Assembly: GCA_018661145.1 (NCBI GenBank)
Contig: JABJIU010000057.1
Coordinates: 1-15,290, forward strand
DNA: 15,290 nucleotides
Direction: 5' to 3'
From: Pseudomonadota bacterium
Lineage (GTDB): Bacteria; Pseudomonadota; Gammaproteobacteria; Arenicellales; UBA868
A program made the position numbers and the translations under genes. The notes under the pieces were generated by a model. That model made no database searches and was not told where the DNA came from. It worked only from the letters and a program-made list of their open reading frames with translations. Below, piece after piece: positions 1 through 7,535 of the stretch; positions within the stretch are counted from its first letter, which is position 1; the number at the start of each line of letters is the position of its first letter.

Positions 1-44
1 CGCAATTATGCGAACAATTATCCCAAAGACGTTATCCCTTAACG
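1..44. other. Downstream flank of tatD, no gene seen
   Basis: This short stretch lies past the tatD stop codon at the left window edge. It is AT-rich, and I see no convincing hairpin with a T-run and no gene. Whatever follows tatD is outside the window. Confidence 0.4.
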
Positions 45-830
45 TTATAGGGAACCCCTCTTTGCGGTGTCGAATAGTCTGAAAAAGTTCTCTGTCGTGA
101 GTTCTGAGAACGTCTCAAGATCAATTTGTCGAAGTCCAGCGAGGCACTCAGCCGTGTGCTTTACATACGCAGGTTCGTTAGTCTTTCCCCGGAATGGTAC
201 AGGCGCAAGGTAAGGCGAATCGGTCTCTACGAGAATGCGGTTGAGAGGCACCCTCCTGGCGACATCTCGTAAGGTCTCTGCGTTCTTGAACGTCACGATC
301 CCCGAAAAAGAGATATAGAACCCTTCATCCAGCGCCGCCTTGGCCGTGGCCCAGTCCTCACCAAAACAATGCATAACGCCCCCGGCGCTCCTGGCCTCTT
401 CCTTTCGCATCAACTCAATGGTGTCTTTAGCAGCGCTTCGCGTATGGATGATTAAAGGCTTTTCGACCCGCCGTGCGGCCTTGATGTGTCGGGCGAAGCG
501 CTCCCTTTGGCTATCGGGATCACAACTTTCCCGGTAATAGTCCAGCCCTGTTTCTCCAATTGCGACTATCTTCGCGTTGTTCGCAAGGGCCACAAGGGTA
601 TCGACAGAAGGCTCATCCGTAATTTCTAGCGAGGTGTTGGGGTGAACCCCCACACTTGCGGAGATGTTCTCCGATCGCTCGGCGAGGTCCAGCATCGCCG
701 GGAAGTCCTGCAGATTGACTGACACGCACAGGAGATGGCCAACGCCGCATTCATGGGCCCGAGAAAGTACACCTCCGAAGTCATCGACCAACTCGGGAAA
801 ATCAATATGACAATGAGAATCAACCAGCAT
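45..830 (-). CDS. tatD: TatD family metal-dependent deoxyribonuclease
   Basis: A 261-residue TatD-type hydrolase of the amidohydrolase superfamily, about the usual family length. It starts with ATG and ends with TAA. The metal ligands of the TIM barrel are all visible: the N-terminal DSHCHID motif (His6, His8), Glu93 in GETGLDYY, His129 in IIHTRS, His154 in MHCFGE and Asp204 in VETDSPYLAP. Family members have Mg-dependent 3'-5' exonuclease or endonuclease activity and are cytosolic; in E. coli a role in DNA repair and DNA fragmentation has been proposed. The name is historical, since the protein is not part of Tat export. It is the last gene of the minus-strand run, 34 bp after pilZ, the same pilZ-tatD order as in Pseudomonas. 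The ribosome site is weak (only an AGG about 13 nt upstream). Paralogues (ycfH/yjjV type) look alike; the position next to holB and pilZ matches the E. coli ycfH location, so the symbol is used in the family sense. Confidence 0.93.
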   Translation of the reverse strand: MLVDSHCHIDFPELVDDFGGVLSRAHECGVGHLLCVSVNLQDFPAMLDLAERSENISASVGVHPNTSLEITDEPSVDTLVALANNAKIVAIGETGLDYYRESCDPDSQRERFARHIKAARRVEKPLIIHTRSAAKDTIELMRKEEARSAGGVMHCFGEDWATAKAALDEGFYISFSGIVTFKNAETLRDVARRVPLNRILVETDSPYLAPVPFRGKTNEPAYVKHTAECLAGLRQIDLETFSELTTENFFRLFDTAKRGSL

Positions 831-864
831 GAGAGAGGATACCTGATTCGGAAAAAGGTCCTTG

Positions 865-1224
865 CTACAGGGTATGGCTAGCAGCGGTCAGTTGACCGGT
901 GTCAGAAACAAGTTCTTTAATGCGTTCTTTAAGTTTGGCGCCATCGGGACCCTTGAAATGAACACCAACGCCCTTGGTCCTGCTGCCCTGGGCGCCGGCA
1001 GGGGTTATCCAGACCACGGTAGCGGCCAACGCATACTGCTCCTTCCCAAGGAGTTTCACCACAAGGAACACCTCATCCCCCATCCCATACTCGTTGTGAG
1101 TGGGCACAAAAAGCCCTGAACTTTTCAGAAACGGCATAAATGCTGCGCGGAGCGTTCTTAGGTCATTAATGGAGACCGAGAGCACTCTCGGCCTGGTCTT
1201 AAGGCTTGGGGTTTTGTCAGTCAT
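865..1224 (-). CDS. pilZ: PilZ domain protein, type IV pilus PilZ type
   Basis: A 119-residue single-domain protein starting with ATG, with an AGG ribosome site 5 nt upstream. It resembles Pseudomonas PilZ in several blocks: a start like VLSVSINDLRTLRAAFMPFLKSSGLFVPT is recognisable across residues 14-42, followed by GDEVFL near residue 50, and the WITPAGAQGSRTKGVGVHF block around residues 72-91. This subgroup lacks the N-terminal RxxxR motif needed to bind cyclic di-GMP, and I see none here. The founding member is needed for type IV pilus assembly and acts through PilB/FimX-type partners in Pseudomonas and Xanthomonas. The gene sits 6 bp after holB and 34 bp before tatD, the classical position. 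It therefore predicts type IV pili in this organism, although no pilus structural genes are in the window. Translation is probably coupled to holB. Confidence 0.9.
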   Translation of the reverse strand: MTDKTPSLKTRPRVLSVSINDLRTLRAAFMPFLKSSGLFVPTHNEYGMGDEVFLVVKLLGKEQYALAATVVWITPAGAQGSRTKGVGVHFKGPDGAKLKERIKELVSDTGQLTAASHTL

Positions 1225-1230
1225 AATTAC

Positions 1231-2286
1231 CTAAAGGCGCGGGCTAAGCCGCTGTCGGCCTCCCGCAGAACACAGCCATGCGCAAATATCCTCTAGGCAC
1301 AGCTGTTCGTCAACTGGGGTGTTGAAACGTTCTCGAGCTACTCCTAGTCGCTTAAAAGCTTCAAGTGCGAGTTTCGGGCTGCCAAAAAGGCCTCGAACTA
1401 CGGGACTGGGACTCGAGTCGGCGCGTACCCGCTCCCGAATGGCGACAAGAGCAATCGACTGCAGAATCAACAACGCCCGCCCTGTCCCGATCTTGGTACA
1501 GAGCGCGGCGAGCGCTAGTGGGTCAACGACCTTATCGCCGGAATCTGTGCAACAACGAATTAAGTCACCGATCGTGTCCGTGCGTTGTCCTTCAATGATC
1601 TGACTCAGCTCAAGTGGGCCCAGACCCGACCGAAAAAGGATGGCGAGATCGTCCGGATCAACATCGTGCCTCGATTGAAGCCACCGAGCCGTTTCCTGCT
1701 CCGATGGCGTCGGACTGTCTAGTCGGATACAGCGGCTATGAATTGTGGCCGGAAGCCGATAGGGGTAACTGCTAACCAGAATGAACCGGGTCCGCGCGGT
1801 TGGTTCTTCAAGAACCTTAAGCATCGCGTTAGCCGCGTTGCGGTTCATAGCGTCTGCCCCAATTATGAGTACAACTTTTCTCCCTTTGGCTGCCACAGTC
1901 GTCAGCAACGTCTCCGACAGTAGGCGGGTCGAGTCGACATTGATCTGCCCGCTAGGCTTTCGTTTTTGAGTAGACCGTCCAGAGTCTAGGTAGCGTTGGG
2001 CATGAACTTGTAGTATCGGATGCGACTCTTCGATAAGAGACTCCGGGATTAACACGTGCAACTGGGGATGCAGACTGTGAGATACGAGGTGACAGGAAGG
2101 GCAGCGTTTGCAGGGGTCCTCGCCTTCCAGATCTTCACACAAAAGGCGTTGAGCCAGTTCAAGTGCCAGCACCGCTTTCCCGATGCCGGCCCCGCCGCTT
2201 AAAAGCAGGCAATGATGCGTATCACCGCCACTAAGGAGCTTTTTCCGACTGGGCTCGAGCCAAGGATATTCCGGCAACTCAGTCAA
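1231..2286 (-). CDS. holB: DNA polymerase III delta' subunit
   Basis: The delta' subunit of the clamp loader that opens and loads the sliding clamp at primed DNA. I place the start at a TTG at 2286, because a GGAG lies 6 nt upstream at 2293-2296 and the product then begins close to where Pseudomonas and E. coli HolB begin. The product has 351 residues (E. coli 334). Seen in it: a Walker-A-like GGAGIGK at 31-37, the four zinc-ligand cysteines C50, C59, C62 and C65, the MLKVLEEP helix at 155-162 and the SRC motif at 184-186. The gene overlaps the end of tmk by 8 bp, so translational coupling is likely. An ATG further upstream at 2358 would add 24 residues deep inside tmk and is less likely. Residues about 95-120 carry a basic insertion (QKRKPSG) relative to E. 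coli. The C-terminal collar domain is present but diverged. Confidence 0.9.
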   Translation of the reverse strand: MTELPEYPWLEPSRKKLLSGGDTHHCLLLSGGAGIGKAVLALELAQRLLCEDLEGEDPCKRCPSCHLVSHSLHPQLHVLIPESLIEESHPILQVHAQRYLDSGRSTQKRKPSGQINVDSTRLLSETLLTTVAAKGRKVVLIIGADAMNRNAANAMLKVLEEPTARTRFILVSSYPYRLPATIHSRCIRLDSPTPSEQETARWLQSRHDVDPDDLAILFRSGLGPLELSQIIEGQRTDTIGDLIRCCTDSGDKVVDPLALAALCTKIGTGRALLILQSIALVAIRERVRADSSPSPVVRGLFGSPKLALEAFKRLGVARERFNTPVDEQLCLEDICAWLCSAGGRQRLSPRL

Positions 2287-2911
2287 TGGCGACTCCGAGG
2301 CGGAGATGAACCAGAGCCCTGATCTCGGCACACAAGTCCTCTTTTGATTTACCCCCATCCAGGGTCTCTACGCGGTGCGGGTCCTTCGCAGCGATACGCT
2401 GGTAAGCGGAGCGAACCCGTTTCTTGAACTCATTTTCCTGAGCCTCGAACCGGTCTTGGACGCTGTTCCGCCCGCCGGTGCGACGAACGCCCTCTTCCAC
2501 GCTCAGTTCGAGAAAAAACGTAAGATCCGGTTTGAGCCCTCCTGTAGCGATAGCCTCCAAGGATTCGATCACCTCGAAGGGTACTCCACGGCCACCCCCT
2601 TGATAAGCGTAACTTGCGTCGGTGTAACGGTCGCAGAGGACCCACTTTCCTGCTTCCAACGCAGGTTCAATCACTTCCGCAGTATGTTGCGCGCGTGCTG
2701 CAAAGATGAGCAACGCCTCTGTGGTCGCATTAATGGCTACCGTTTCATGGAGTACCCATTGCCGGATATCCTCAGCCAGGGGGGTGCCTCCAGGTTCACG
2801 GGTCACGACCCGCGTGATGCCGCTACGCTTAAGAGCCTCGGATAGGAGAGCAATTTGGGTACTTTTCCCCGCCCCATCGCCGCCCTCAAAACTGAGAAAT
2901 TTCCCTCTCAA
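2279..2911 (-). CDS. tmk: Thymidylate kinase
   Basis: Phosphorylates dTMP to dTDP with ATP in the dTTP pathway, as a cytosolic enzyme. The 210-residue length is typical. The P-loop EGGDGAGKST spans residues 9-18, the TREPGGTP block is at 37-44, the DRY motif is at 94-96, and a LID segment rich in Arg and Gly lies at about 143-157. The start is TTG at 2911. No ATG or GTG exists between the in-frame mltG stop and the P-loop, and the resulting N-terminus aligns with known Tmk proteins. An AGGGA lies 13 nt upstream, which is far, so initiation is probably weak or coupled to mltG, whose stop is 30 bp upstream. The end overlaps holB by 8 bp. The mltG-tmk-holB order is strongly conserved in gammaproteobacteria. 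Confidence 0.95.
   Translation of the reverse strand: MRGKFLSFEGGDGAGKSTQIALLSEALKRSGITRVVTREPGGTPLAEDIRQWVLHETVAINATTEALLIFAARAQHTAEVIEPALEAGKWVLCDRYTDASYAYQGGGRGVPFEVIESLEAIATGGLKPDLTFFLELSVEEGVRRTGGRNSVQDRFEAQENEFKKRVRSAYQRIAAKDPHRVETLDGGKSKEDLCAEIRALVHLRLGVAID
2284..2296 (-). promoter_or_regulatory. Ribosome binding site deciding the holB TTG start
   Basis: GGAG at 2293-2296 is followed by six bases and TTG at 2284-2286, all inside the last codons of tmk. This spacing is ideal, and the next TTG at 2275-2277 has no comparable site. The arrangement favours a TTG start translated by ribosomes finishing tmk. Confidence 0.6.
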
Positions 2912-2941
2912 GGCGAGCCGGAATCCCTGGTCGCGCCTGTG

Positions 2942-3979
2942 TCAATTACGGTATTTTTTAACGGCACGATTATGTTCAGTAAGCGTCTTTGAAAATTGGT
3001 GTGACCCATCACCTCTCGCCACAAAATAAAGGTCCTCTGTGGTCATGGGATTGACCGCGGCCAAGAGTGCCGCCCGTCCGGGAAGTGCAATCGGCCCCGG
3101 GGGCAGGCCCCCTCGCGTATAGGTATTGTACGGCGTATCTTTCTTGAGATCGCTTCTTTTTAGAGGTCCTTTGAAGTCGGGTCCTAGCCCGAAAATTACT
3201 GTGGGGTCCGTCTGGAGGCGCATCTTTAATCTCAGTCGGTTATGAAAAACTCCACTGATGCGCGGCATCTCAGACGCAAGCATCGCCTCTTTTTGGATGA
3301 TCGAGGCCAGGATGAGTGCGTCATAGGGTTCGTCAAGGAGGAGATCCGGAACTCGCTGTTCCCATGCCTGCTGGAGTTCCTGGCTCATCTTCTGGGCGGC
3401 CCGCCTCAGGATACTCGTGTCCGTATCGCCGAGGGTGAAAAAATAGGTGGAAGGAAAGAATTGGCCCTCTAAAGATGCCGGCTCCAAAGACAGTGCATCG
3501 AGTAGCGCATCCTCGGACATCAGGGCAGCGTCCGATTCCAGTTTTTCCTTCCTGGTTAACCGCTCGCGCACTTGCGAGAAGCGCAGACCCTCAATCAGTG
3601 TTACCCTGCGCTGATGCACATCACCTCGGCTGATTTTCCCCAGAATCTGTGCCGGGGAGCTCTTTGCCGGAATAAAGTATTCGCCAGATTTGAACGATCC
3701 GGCCGTGCCACTGAGAATCGCCCATGCAACGATCGGCCACTCGGAGTCGGCAAAGCCTTCAGACACTAGTCGTCCGGCGAGGTCGGTTGCCCCCATTCCC
3801 GGCGTTACAACAAGAAAGCGCTCCTCCTGACTGACAGGGGCGCGTACCGTCTGATAAAGAAAGATCAGGCAGACCCCTAGACTGCTAATGCCGATCGCAG
3901 TGGCGAGGGTGACGAAAGCCCGAACGCACCAGGAGAAGCCTATAGATTTCTGAACCTGACGTGTCACGGAATCTGGCAC
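2942..3979 (-). CDS. mltG: Endolytic peptidoglycan transglycosylase MltG
   Basis: An inner-membrane lytic transglycosylase of the YceG family. It cuts nascent glycan strands and is thought to set their length near the elongation machinery. I chose the GTG at 3979, 16 bp after the fabF stop, giving 345 residues (E. coli 340); another GTG at 3967 would give 341. An open frame without stops runs far upstream into fabF, but that part is not family-like. Seen: a short cytoplasmic N-terminus, one membrane segment at about 22-42, a LysM-like region at roughly 50-120, and the catalytic block at 225-263 (ASIIQKE through QTDPTVIFG). The catalytic glutamate equivalent to E. coli Glu218 is Glu231. The neighbouring residue, Glu216 in E. 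coli, is Gln229 here. TPYNTYTRGGLPPGPI follows at 282-297. The gene pabC, which often separates fabF and mltG, is absent. Confidence 0.93.
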   Translation of the reverse strand: MPDSVTRQVQKSIGFSWCVRAFVTLATAIGISSLGVCLIFLYQTVRAPVSQEERFLVVTPGMGATDLAGRLVSEGFADSEWPIVAWAILSGTAGSFKSGEYFIPAKSSPAQILGKISRGDVHQRRVTLIEGLRFSQVRERLTRKEKLESDAALMSEDALLDALSLEPASLEGQFFPSTYFFTLGDTDTSILRRAAQKMSQELQQAWEQRVPDLLLDEPYDALILASIIQKEAMLASEMPRISGVFHNRLRLKMRLQTDPTVIFGLGPDFKGPLKRSDLKKDTPYNTYTRGGLPPGPIALPGRAALLAAVNPMTTEDLYFVARGDGSHQFSKTLTEHNRAVKKYRN

Positions 3980-3995
3980 CGGTCGCCGGCGAACC

Positions 3996-5237
3996 CTATA
4001 ACTGGGTGAACACCAAAGTACCGTTCGTTCCACCAAAGCCAAAAGAATTAGACAACGCGACCTCGATGGCCGCGTCCCGAGCTTCACCGGGAACATAATC
4101 AAGATCGCAATCAGGGTCCGGCGAGTCGAGGTTAATGGTTGGTGGAATCGCCTGATGGTATAGGCTGAGTACGGTAGCCACCGCCTCGACGCCCCCGGCA
4201 GCACCCAGGAGATGTCCAATCATAGATTTGTTGGAGCTGATGAGCAGCTTGTGGGCATGGTCGGCAAAGACAGATTTGAGTGCAAGAGTCTCTGCGAGAT
4301 CGCCCAGCGGAGTAGAGGTGCCGTGAGCATTAACATAGTCAACACCACTGGGGTCCACACCCGCGTTCCTCAGGGCGTTACCCATACAGCGGCCGGCACC
4401 CTCACCGCCAGGTGCGGGTTGAGTCATGTGGTGAGCATCGCCACTCACCCCGTATCCGGATAACTTGGCATAGATCCGAGCACCGCGGGCCTCGGCGTGC
4501 TCGATTGACTCCAGGACGAGGGTTCCGGCGCCTTCTCCCATTACAAAGCCATCCCGGTCCTGATCCCATGGCCGACTTGCGGCCTCAGGAGCTTCGTTTC
4601 GACGGCTTAGGGCCTTGGCCGCCGTAAACCCTGCCATGGAGGTTTGCGTAATGGCCGCCTCGGTGCCGCCCGCGATCATGACATCCGCGTCACCGAGCGC
4701 GATCATTCGGGCCGCCTCCCCGATCGAATGGGTTCCCGTCGTACACGCGGTCACAACGGCAAGGTTCGGTCCCCGCAATCCCAACATGATTGAGAGATTC
4801 CCCGACACCATATTGATAATGCTACTCGGGATATAGAAAGGCGAGACTTTACGCGGACCCTTTTCGACCATCGCGTGGGTGGTGTTTTCGATTGTCTCGA
4901 GTCCCCCGATACCTGCGCCGATCAATACACCTATACGGTCCCGATCAGTACGTTCAAGGTCGAGCCCGCTGTCGTCGTAGGCCTCCAGCCCGGCGCAAAG
5001 ACCCAACTGGATAAATCGGTCCATCCGACGTGCGTCTTTTGCAGCGAGCCGTGTTTGCGGATCAAAGGCATCAGCCTGTCCTGCAATTTGGGAGGCGATG
5101 CCACTAGCGTCGAACCGCGAAATTGCCGAGATTCCGCTGCGCCCCGCCAAGAGACCGTCCCAAGTCGACTTCACATCGGGCCCGAGCGGTGAAATACAAC
5201 CCACTCCAGTCACCACGACCTGTCTGAGATTGAACAT
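3996..5237 (-). CDS. fabF: Beta-ketoacyl-ACP synthase II
   Basis: Condenses malonyl-ACP with acyl-ACP in the elongation cycle of type II fatty acid synthesis and is the enzyme that typically elongates palmitoleoyl to vaccenoyl chains. The 413 residues match the E. coli length. The catalytic triad is visible: Cys165 in VVTACTTGTH, His305 in NAHGTSTPLGD and His342 in NKSMIGHLLGAAG, with the conserved Lys337. The gatekeeper phenylalanine is Phe401 in NSFGFGGTN. It starts with ATG, with AGGA 6 nt upstream. A strong hairpin with a T-run lies between acpP and this gene, so only part of the acpP transcription may reach it. The stop is 16 bp before mltG. The absence of a unique FabB feature and the acpP neighbour favour FabF over FabB. 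Confidence 0.97.
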   Translation of the reverse strand: MFNLRQVVVTGVGCISPLGPDVKSTWDGLLAGRSGISAISRFDASGIASQIAGQADAFDPQTRLAAKDARRMDRFIQLGLCAGLEAYDDSGLDLERTDRDRIGVLIGAGIGGLETIENTTHAMVEKGPRKVSPFYIPSSIINMVSGNLSIMLGLRGPNLAVVTACTTGTHSIGEAARMIALGDADVMIAGGTEAAITQTSMAGFTAAKALSRRNEAPEAASRPWDQDRDGFVMGEGAGTLVLESIEHAEARGARIYAKLSGYGVSGDAHHMTQPAPGGEGAGRCMGNALRNAGVDPSGVDYVNAHGTSTPLGDLAETLALKSVFADHAHKLLISSNKSMIGHLLGAAGGVEAVATVLSLYHQAIPPTINLDSPDPDCDLDYVPGEARDAAIEVALSNSFGFGGTNGTLVFTQL

Positions 5238-5253
5238 AGTGTTTCCTGTCGCC

Positions 5254-5293
5254 TAAAAACAAAGCCGCCGGGCGCCGAGCGCCGGGCGGCTTT
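5254..5293 (-). terminator. Rho-independent terminator or attenuator between acpP and fabF
   Basis: On the minus strand a GC-rich stem is formed by 5261-5269 with 5285-5293 (9 bp, AAAGCCGCC type). It continues past a single C-C mismatch into five more pairs (GGCGC with GCGCC) around a three-base loop. The stem is followed by TTTGTTTTTA, with the T-run at 5254-5258. This is the standard shape of an intrinsic terminator for transcripts leaving acpP. It lies 33 bp after the acpP stop and 16 bp before the fabF start codon, so it leaves room for the fabF ribosome site. It probably lets acpP be expressed far more than fabF, as partial read-through is needed for fabF unless another promoter exists. 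Confidence 0.8.
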
Positions 5294-5326
5294 GACAACT
5301 ATGTTTGAAAACGGTTGCCAGGAAGT

Positions 5327-5566
5327 TCAACCGCTAGTGTTGGCCTGGATAAATTCAACCGCCTGTTTGACCGTGGTAATCTTTTCCGCTTGATCGTCAG
5401 GGATTTCCGCGTCGAATTCCTCTTCGAGTGCCATCACCAATTCCACGGTGTCCAAGGAGTCCGCTCCCAGGTCATCGACAAATGATGCATCAGGTGTTAC
5501 CTGATCCTCGCTTACGCCAAGCTGCTCCACCACAATCTTTTTGACGCGATCTTCAATACTGCTCAT
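5327..5566 (-). CDS. acpP: Acyl carrier protein
   Basis: The carrier of growing acyl chains in fatty acid synthesis, and the acyl donor or partner for PlsX, lipid A and other pathways. It has 79 residues and is strongly acidic. Ser37 in GADSLDTVELVMALE is the 4'-phosphopantetheine attachment site, which AcpS modifies. The four-helix ACP pattern is intact, with FDAEIPDDQAEKITTV at 51-66. The start is ATG, and a full AGGAGG lies 11 nt upstream, fitting a very abundant protein. It sits between fabG and fabF as in E. coli, with its own promoter-like site upstream and a strong terminator downstream. Confidence 0.98.
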   Translation of the reverse strand: MSSIEDRVKKIVVEQLGVSEDQVTPDASFVDDLGADSLDTVELVMALEEEFDAEIPDDQAEKITTVKQAVEFIQANTSG

Positions 5567-5637
5567 GAGCTTTCTAGCCTCCTAGGATTAGAAATACGGC
5601 CGCCGGCTGGTTTCTACCACTGCCGGTCTGTTCGCGG

Positions 5638-5666
5638 ATTATAAGCCGCTTGTCGAAGCGCGATTA
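5638..5666 (-). promoter_or_regulatory. Likely sigma70 promoter of acpP
   Basis: A perfect TATAAT -10 box lies on the minus strand at 5638-5643, about 72 bp before the acpP start codon. The hexamer 17 bp upstream (5661-5666, TAATCG) is a poor -35 box, so the site may lean on the -10 or on an activator. Transcription would start near 5631. Separate acpP promoters are known in E. coli, which supports the reading. Confidence 0.55.
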
Positions 5667-5741
5667 AACCGCATTGGCGCCGCCAAGTCCAACAAATCGA
5701 ACCCTTGCAGACCTCGCATGTTCGCGCTAGGCAGGCGGCCG

Positions 5742-5786
5742 AAAAAAGGGAAAACCATTTGAAAACAATGGGCTCAGAGCCTTTTC
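5742..5786 (-). terminator. Possible weak terminator after fabG
   Basis: Directly after the fabG stop the minus strand can form two small, closely placed stems. GGCT/AGCC has a three-base loop, and CCATT/AATGG (5755-5759 with 5767-5771) has a seven-base loop. They are followed by TTTTCCCTTTTTT (5742-5754). The stems are short and AT-rich, so termination would be partial at best. The site would separate fabG from the acpP promoter. Confidence 0.3.
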
Positions 5787-6542
5787 TCACGACGCCATGT
5801 GCATTCCGCCATTAACATGGAGAACTTGGCCTGTAATGTAGGCCGCATCGTCGGAGATGAGGAACGCCGCCGCCTTAGCGATATCCTGAGGTTGCCCTAA
5901 TCGTGCGAGAGGGATAGCTTCCAGCAGTCGACCGCGCTGCTCGTCTGGCAAGTCAGCGGTCATATCGGTTTCGATAAACCCCGGAGCGACGGCGTTGACT
6001 GTGATGCCTCGCGAGGCAATCTCTAGAGCGAGTGACTTGGTGAATCCAATCAGTCCGGCTTTACTTGCCGCATAGTTTGTCTGACCGGCATTTCCCGTCG
6101 CTCCTACGACCGAGGAGAGGTTGACGATTCTGCCGTAGCGCGCCTTCGTCATTCCCTTGAGGCACAGTTTGGTCATCCTGAACACGGACGCCAAATTCGT
6201 GCTTAGGGTTTTCTCCCATTGAGATGATTTCATCCGCAGCAGCAGATTGTCCTCCGTCACTCCGGCATTATTTACGAGCACCGTAATCGGGCCGAACTCT
6301 GATACGACGTCGCCTACGACTGATTCGCTTTGCTCTGGATCTGTGATGTCAAGCGCCATACCACTTCCCTTGCCAGCGACTTCTCCTAGTGCCCGGGTAA
6401 TCCCTTCGGCCCCGGCGGCGGTCGTGCCAGTACCAATAACGGTATGCCCCCGCGATGCAAGTTCTAGTGCAATCGCTTTCCCAATCCCGCGACTGGCACC
6501 AGTAACAAGACAGACTTTGGATGAAAACTGAGTTTGAGACAT
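5787..6542 (-). CDS. fabG: 3-oxoacyl-ACP reductase
   Basis: An NADPH-dependent reductase of the short-chain dehydrogenase family that performs the first reduction of each elongation cycle. The 251 residues are close to the E. coli 244. The cofactor motif TGASRGIG is at 14-21, NNAG at 91-94 and Asn116 in the STNLASVF block. The catalytic Ser144, Tyr157 and Lys161 appear in NLSSVVGATGNAGQTNYAASK, and PGFIETDMT at 188-195 is typical of FabG. The start is ATG with a GAGGA about 10 nt upstream. FabH ends only 21 bp upstream, so the usual fabD is not between them. The gene is followed by a 220-bp gap that contains the acpP promoter. Confidence 0.96.
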   Translation of the reverse strand: MSQTQFSSKVCLVTGASRGIGKAIALELASRGHTVIGTGTTAAGAEGITRALGEVAGKGSGMALDITDPEQSESVVGDVVSEFGPITVLVNNAGVTEDNLLLRMKSSQWEKTLSTNLASVFRMTKLCLKGMTKARYGRIVNLSSVVGATGNAGQTNYAASKAGLIGFTKSLALEIASRGITVNAVAPGFIETDMTADLPDEQRGRLLEAIPLARLGQPQDIAKAAAFLISDDAAYITGQVLHVNGGMHMAS

Positions 6543-6563
6543 ATGAAACTGTTCCTCGCCGTT

Positions 6564-7535
6564 TTAGATTTGTACGAGCATGCTGCCCCAGGTGAACCCC
6601 CCGCCGAAGGCCTCAAAGATAACCTTGTCACCTGATTTGATGCGTCCGTCTCTCACGGCAGTATCAAATGCCAAAGGGACTGAGGCCGCTGAAGTATTTC
6701 CGTGCTGGTCGATGGTCACGACCACCTGGTCCATACTGAGTTCGAGTCGTTTCGCGATTGCATTGATGATACGAATATTGGCCTGATGCGGAACGAGCCA
6801 GTCTATCTCTGATTGGTGAATACCGTTGCTTTCCAAGATTTCGATGACGGCGTCTCCAAGAGTGGAGACGGCCCAACGAAACACTTCTTTACCCTGCATC
6901 TCTGTGTAGGCTCGCCCGTCGAGGAGATCCTGATAGGCTGTGGATACTCCCACAGGGACGCACAAGAGGTCCTTGAACGCCCCATCTGCATGAATATGGC
7001 TCGACAGAATTCCAGGGGTATCGGCTGCCTCCAAAAGCACTGCCCCCGCACCATCTCCGAAAAGGACGCATGTACTTCGATCCTCCCAGTTTAGGATTCG
7101 GGAAAAGGTTTCTGCACCGACCACCAGCGCGCATCGACTTGCTCCCGTCATGATATAGCGGTAGGCCACATCCATCGCATACAAAAACCCAGCGCAGACT
7201 GCCTGGACATCGAATGCCGGGCAGCCATGGATGCCGAGCCGGTTCTGGAGCAGGCATGCCGTGCTGGGAAATACCTGATCTGCTGTTGTGGTGGCGACCA
7301 CGATGAGATCGACATCTGACGCCTGCCGGCCTGCACTTTTCAATGCCTCGCGCGAAGCCACTTCAGCGAGATCAGACGTGAATTCACCCTCAGCAGCAAT
7401 ATGTCGTTGACGGATACCGCTTCTGGAAAATATCCACTCTTCCGTCGTGTCCAGAAACTGTTCGAGGTCCTTGTTAGTGAGGACCTTTTGGGGGAGGTAG
7501 GACCCGGTGCCGGTAATACGGGCCGAGTGACTCAC
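6564..7535 (-). CDS. fabH: Beta-ketoacyl-ACP synthase III
   Basis: Starts fatty acid synthesis by condensing acetyl-CoA (or another short acyl-CoA) with malonyl-ACP. The 323 residues match the family. The catalytic residues Cys114 (VQAVCAGFLYA), His250 (VPHQANIRI) and Asn280 (DQHGNTSAAS) are all present. GGGFTWGS near the C-terminus closes the thiolase fold. The start codon is GTG and overlaps the plsX stop as GTGA, a 4-bp overlap that indicates translational coupling. Acyl preference (straight or branched) cannot be read from this alone. In the usual order fabD follows; here fabG follows after 21 bp. Confidence 0.96.
   Translation of the reverse strand: MSHSARITGTGSYLPQKVLTNKDLEQFLDTTEEWIFSRSGIRQRHIAAEGEFTSDLAEVASREALKSAGRQASDVDLIVVATTTADQVFPSTACLLQNRLGIHGCPAFDVQAVCAGFLYAMDVAYRYIMTGASRCALVVGAETFSRILNWEDRSTCVLFGDGAGAVLLEAADTPGILSSHIHADGAFKDLLCVPVGVSTAYQDLLDGRAYTEMQGKEVFRWAVSTLGDAVIEILESNGIHQSEIDWLVPHQANIRIINAIAKRLELSMDQVVVTIDQHGNTSAASVPLAFDTAVRDGRIKSGDKVIFEAFGGGFTWGSMLVQI

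Noticed and set aside
862..1119. 85-codon plus-strand frame opposite pilZ
   Set aside because: Antisense shadow of a well-recognised gene with no motif of its own.
2287..2358. Upstream ATG start for holB at 2358
   Set aside because: It would lie deep inside tmk and add residues not found in other HolB proteins. The TTG at 2286 has a well-spaced GGAG.
2375..2845. 156-codon plus-strand frame opposite tmk
   Set aside because: It is fully antisense to tmk, which has all its kinase motifs. The frame shows no domain or ribosome site.
3242..3769. Plus-strand frames opposite mltG
   Set aside because: Short antisense frames without recognisable features; mltG carries all family motifs.
3900..3980. 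Glu to Gln change next to the MltG catalytic site as an inactive enzyme
   Set aside because: The catalytic glutamate itself (Glu231, equal to E. coli Glu218) is kept; only the residue two positions before it differs, so inactivation is not supported.
3980..4219. N-terminal extension of mltG into fabF (TTG at 4219)
   Set aside because: The added 80 residues are not family-like and would overlap fabF by over 200 bp. The GTG at 3979 gives the usual length and one membrane segment.
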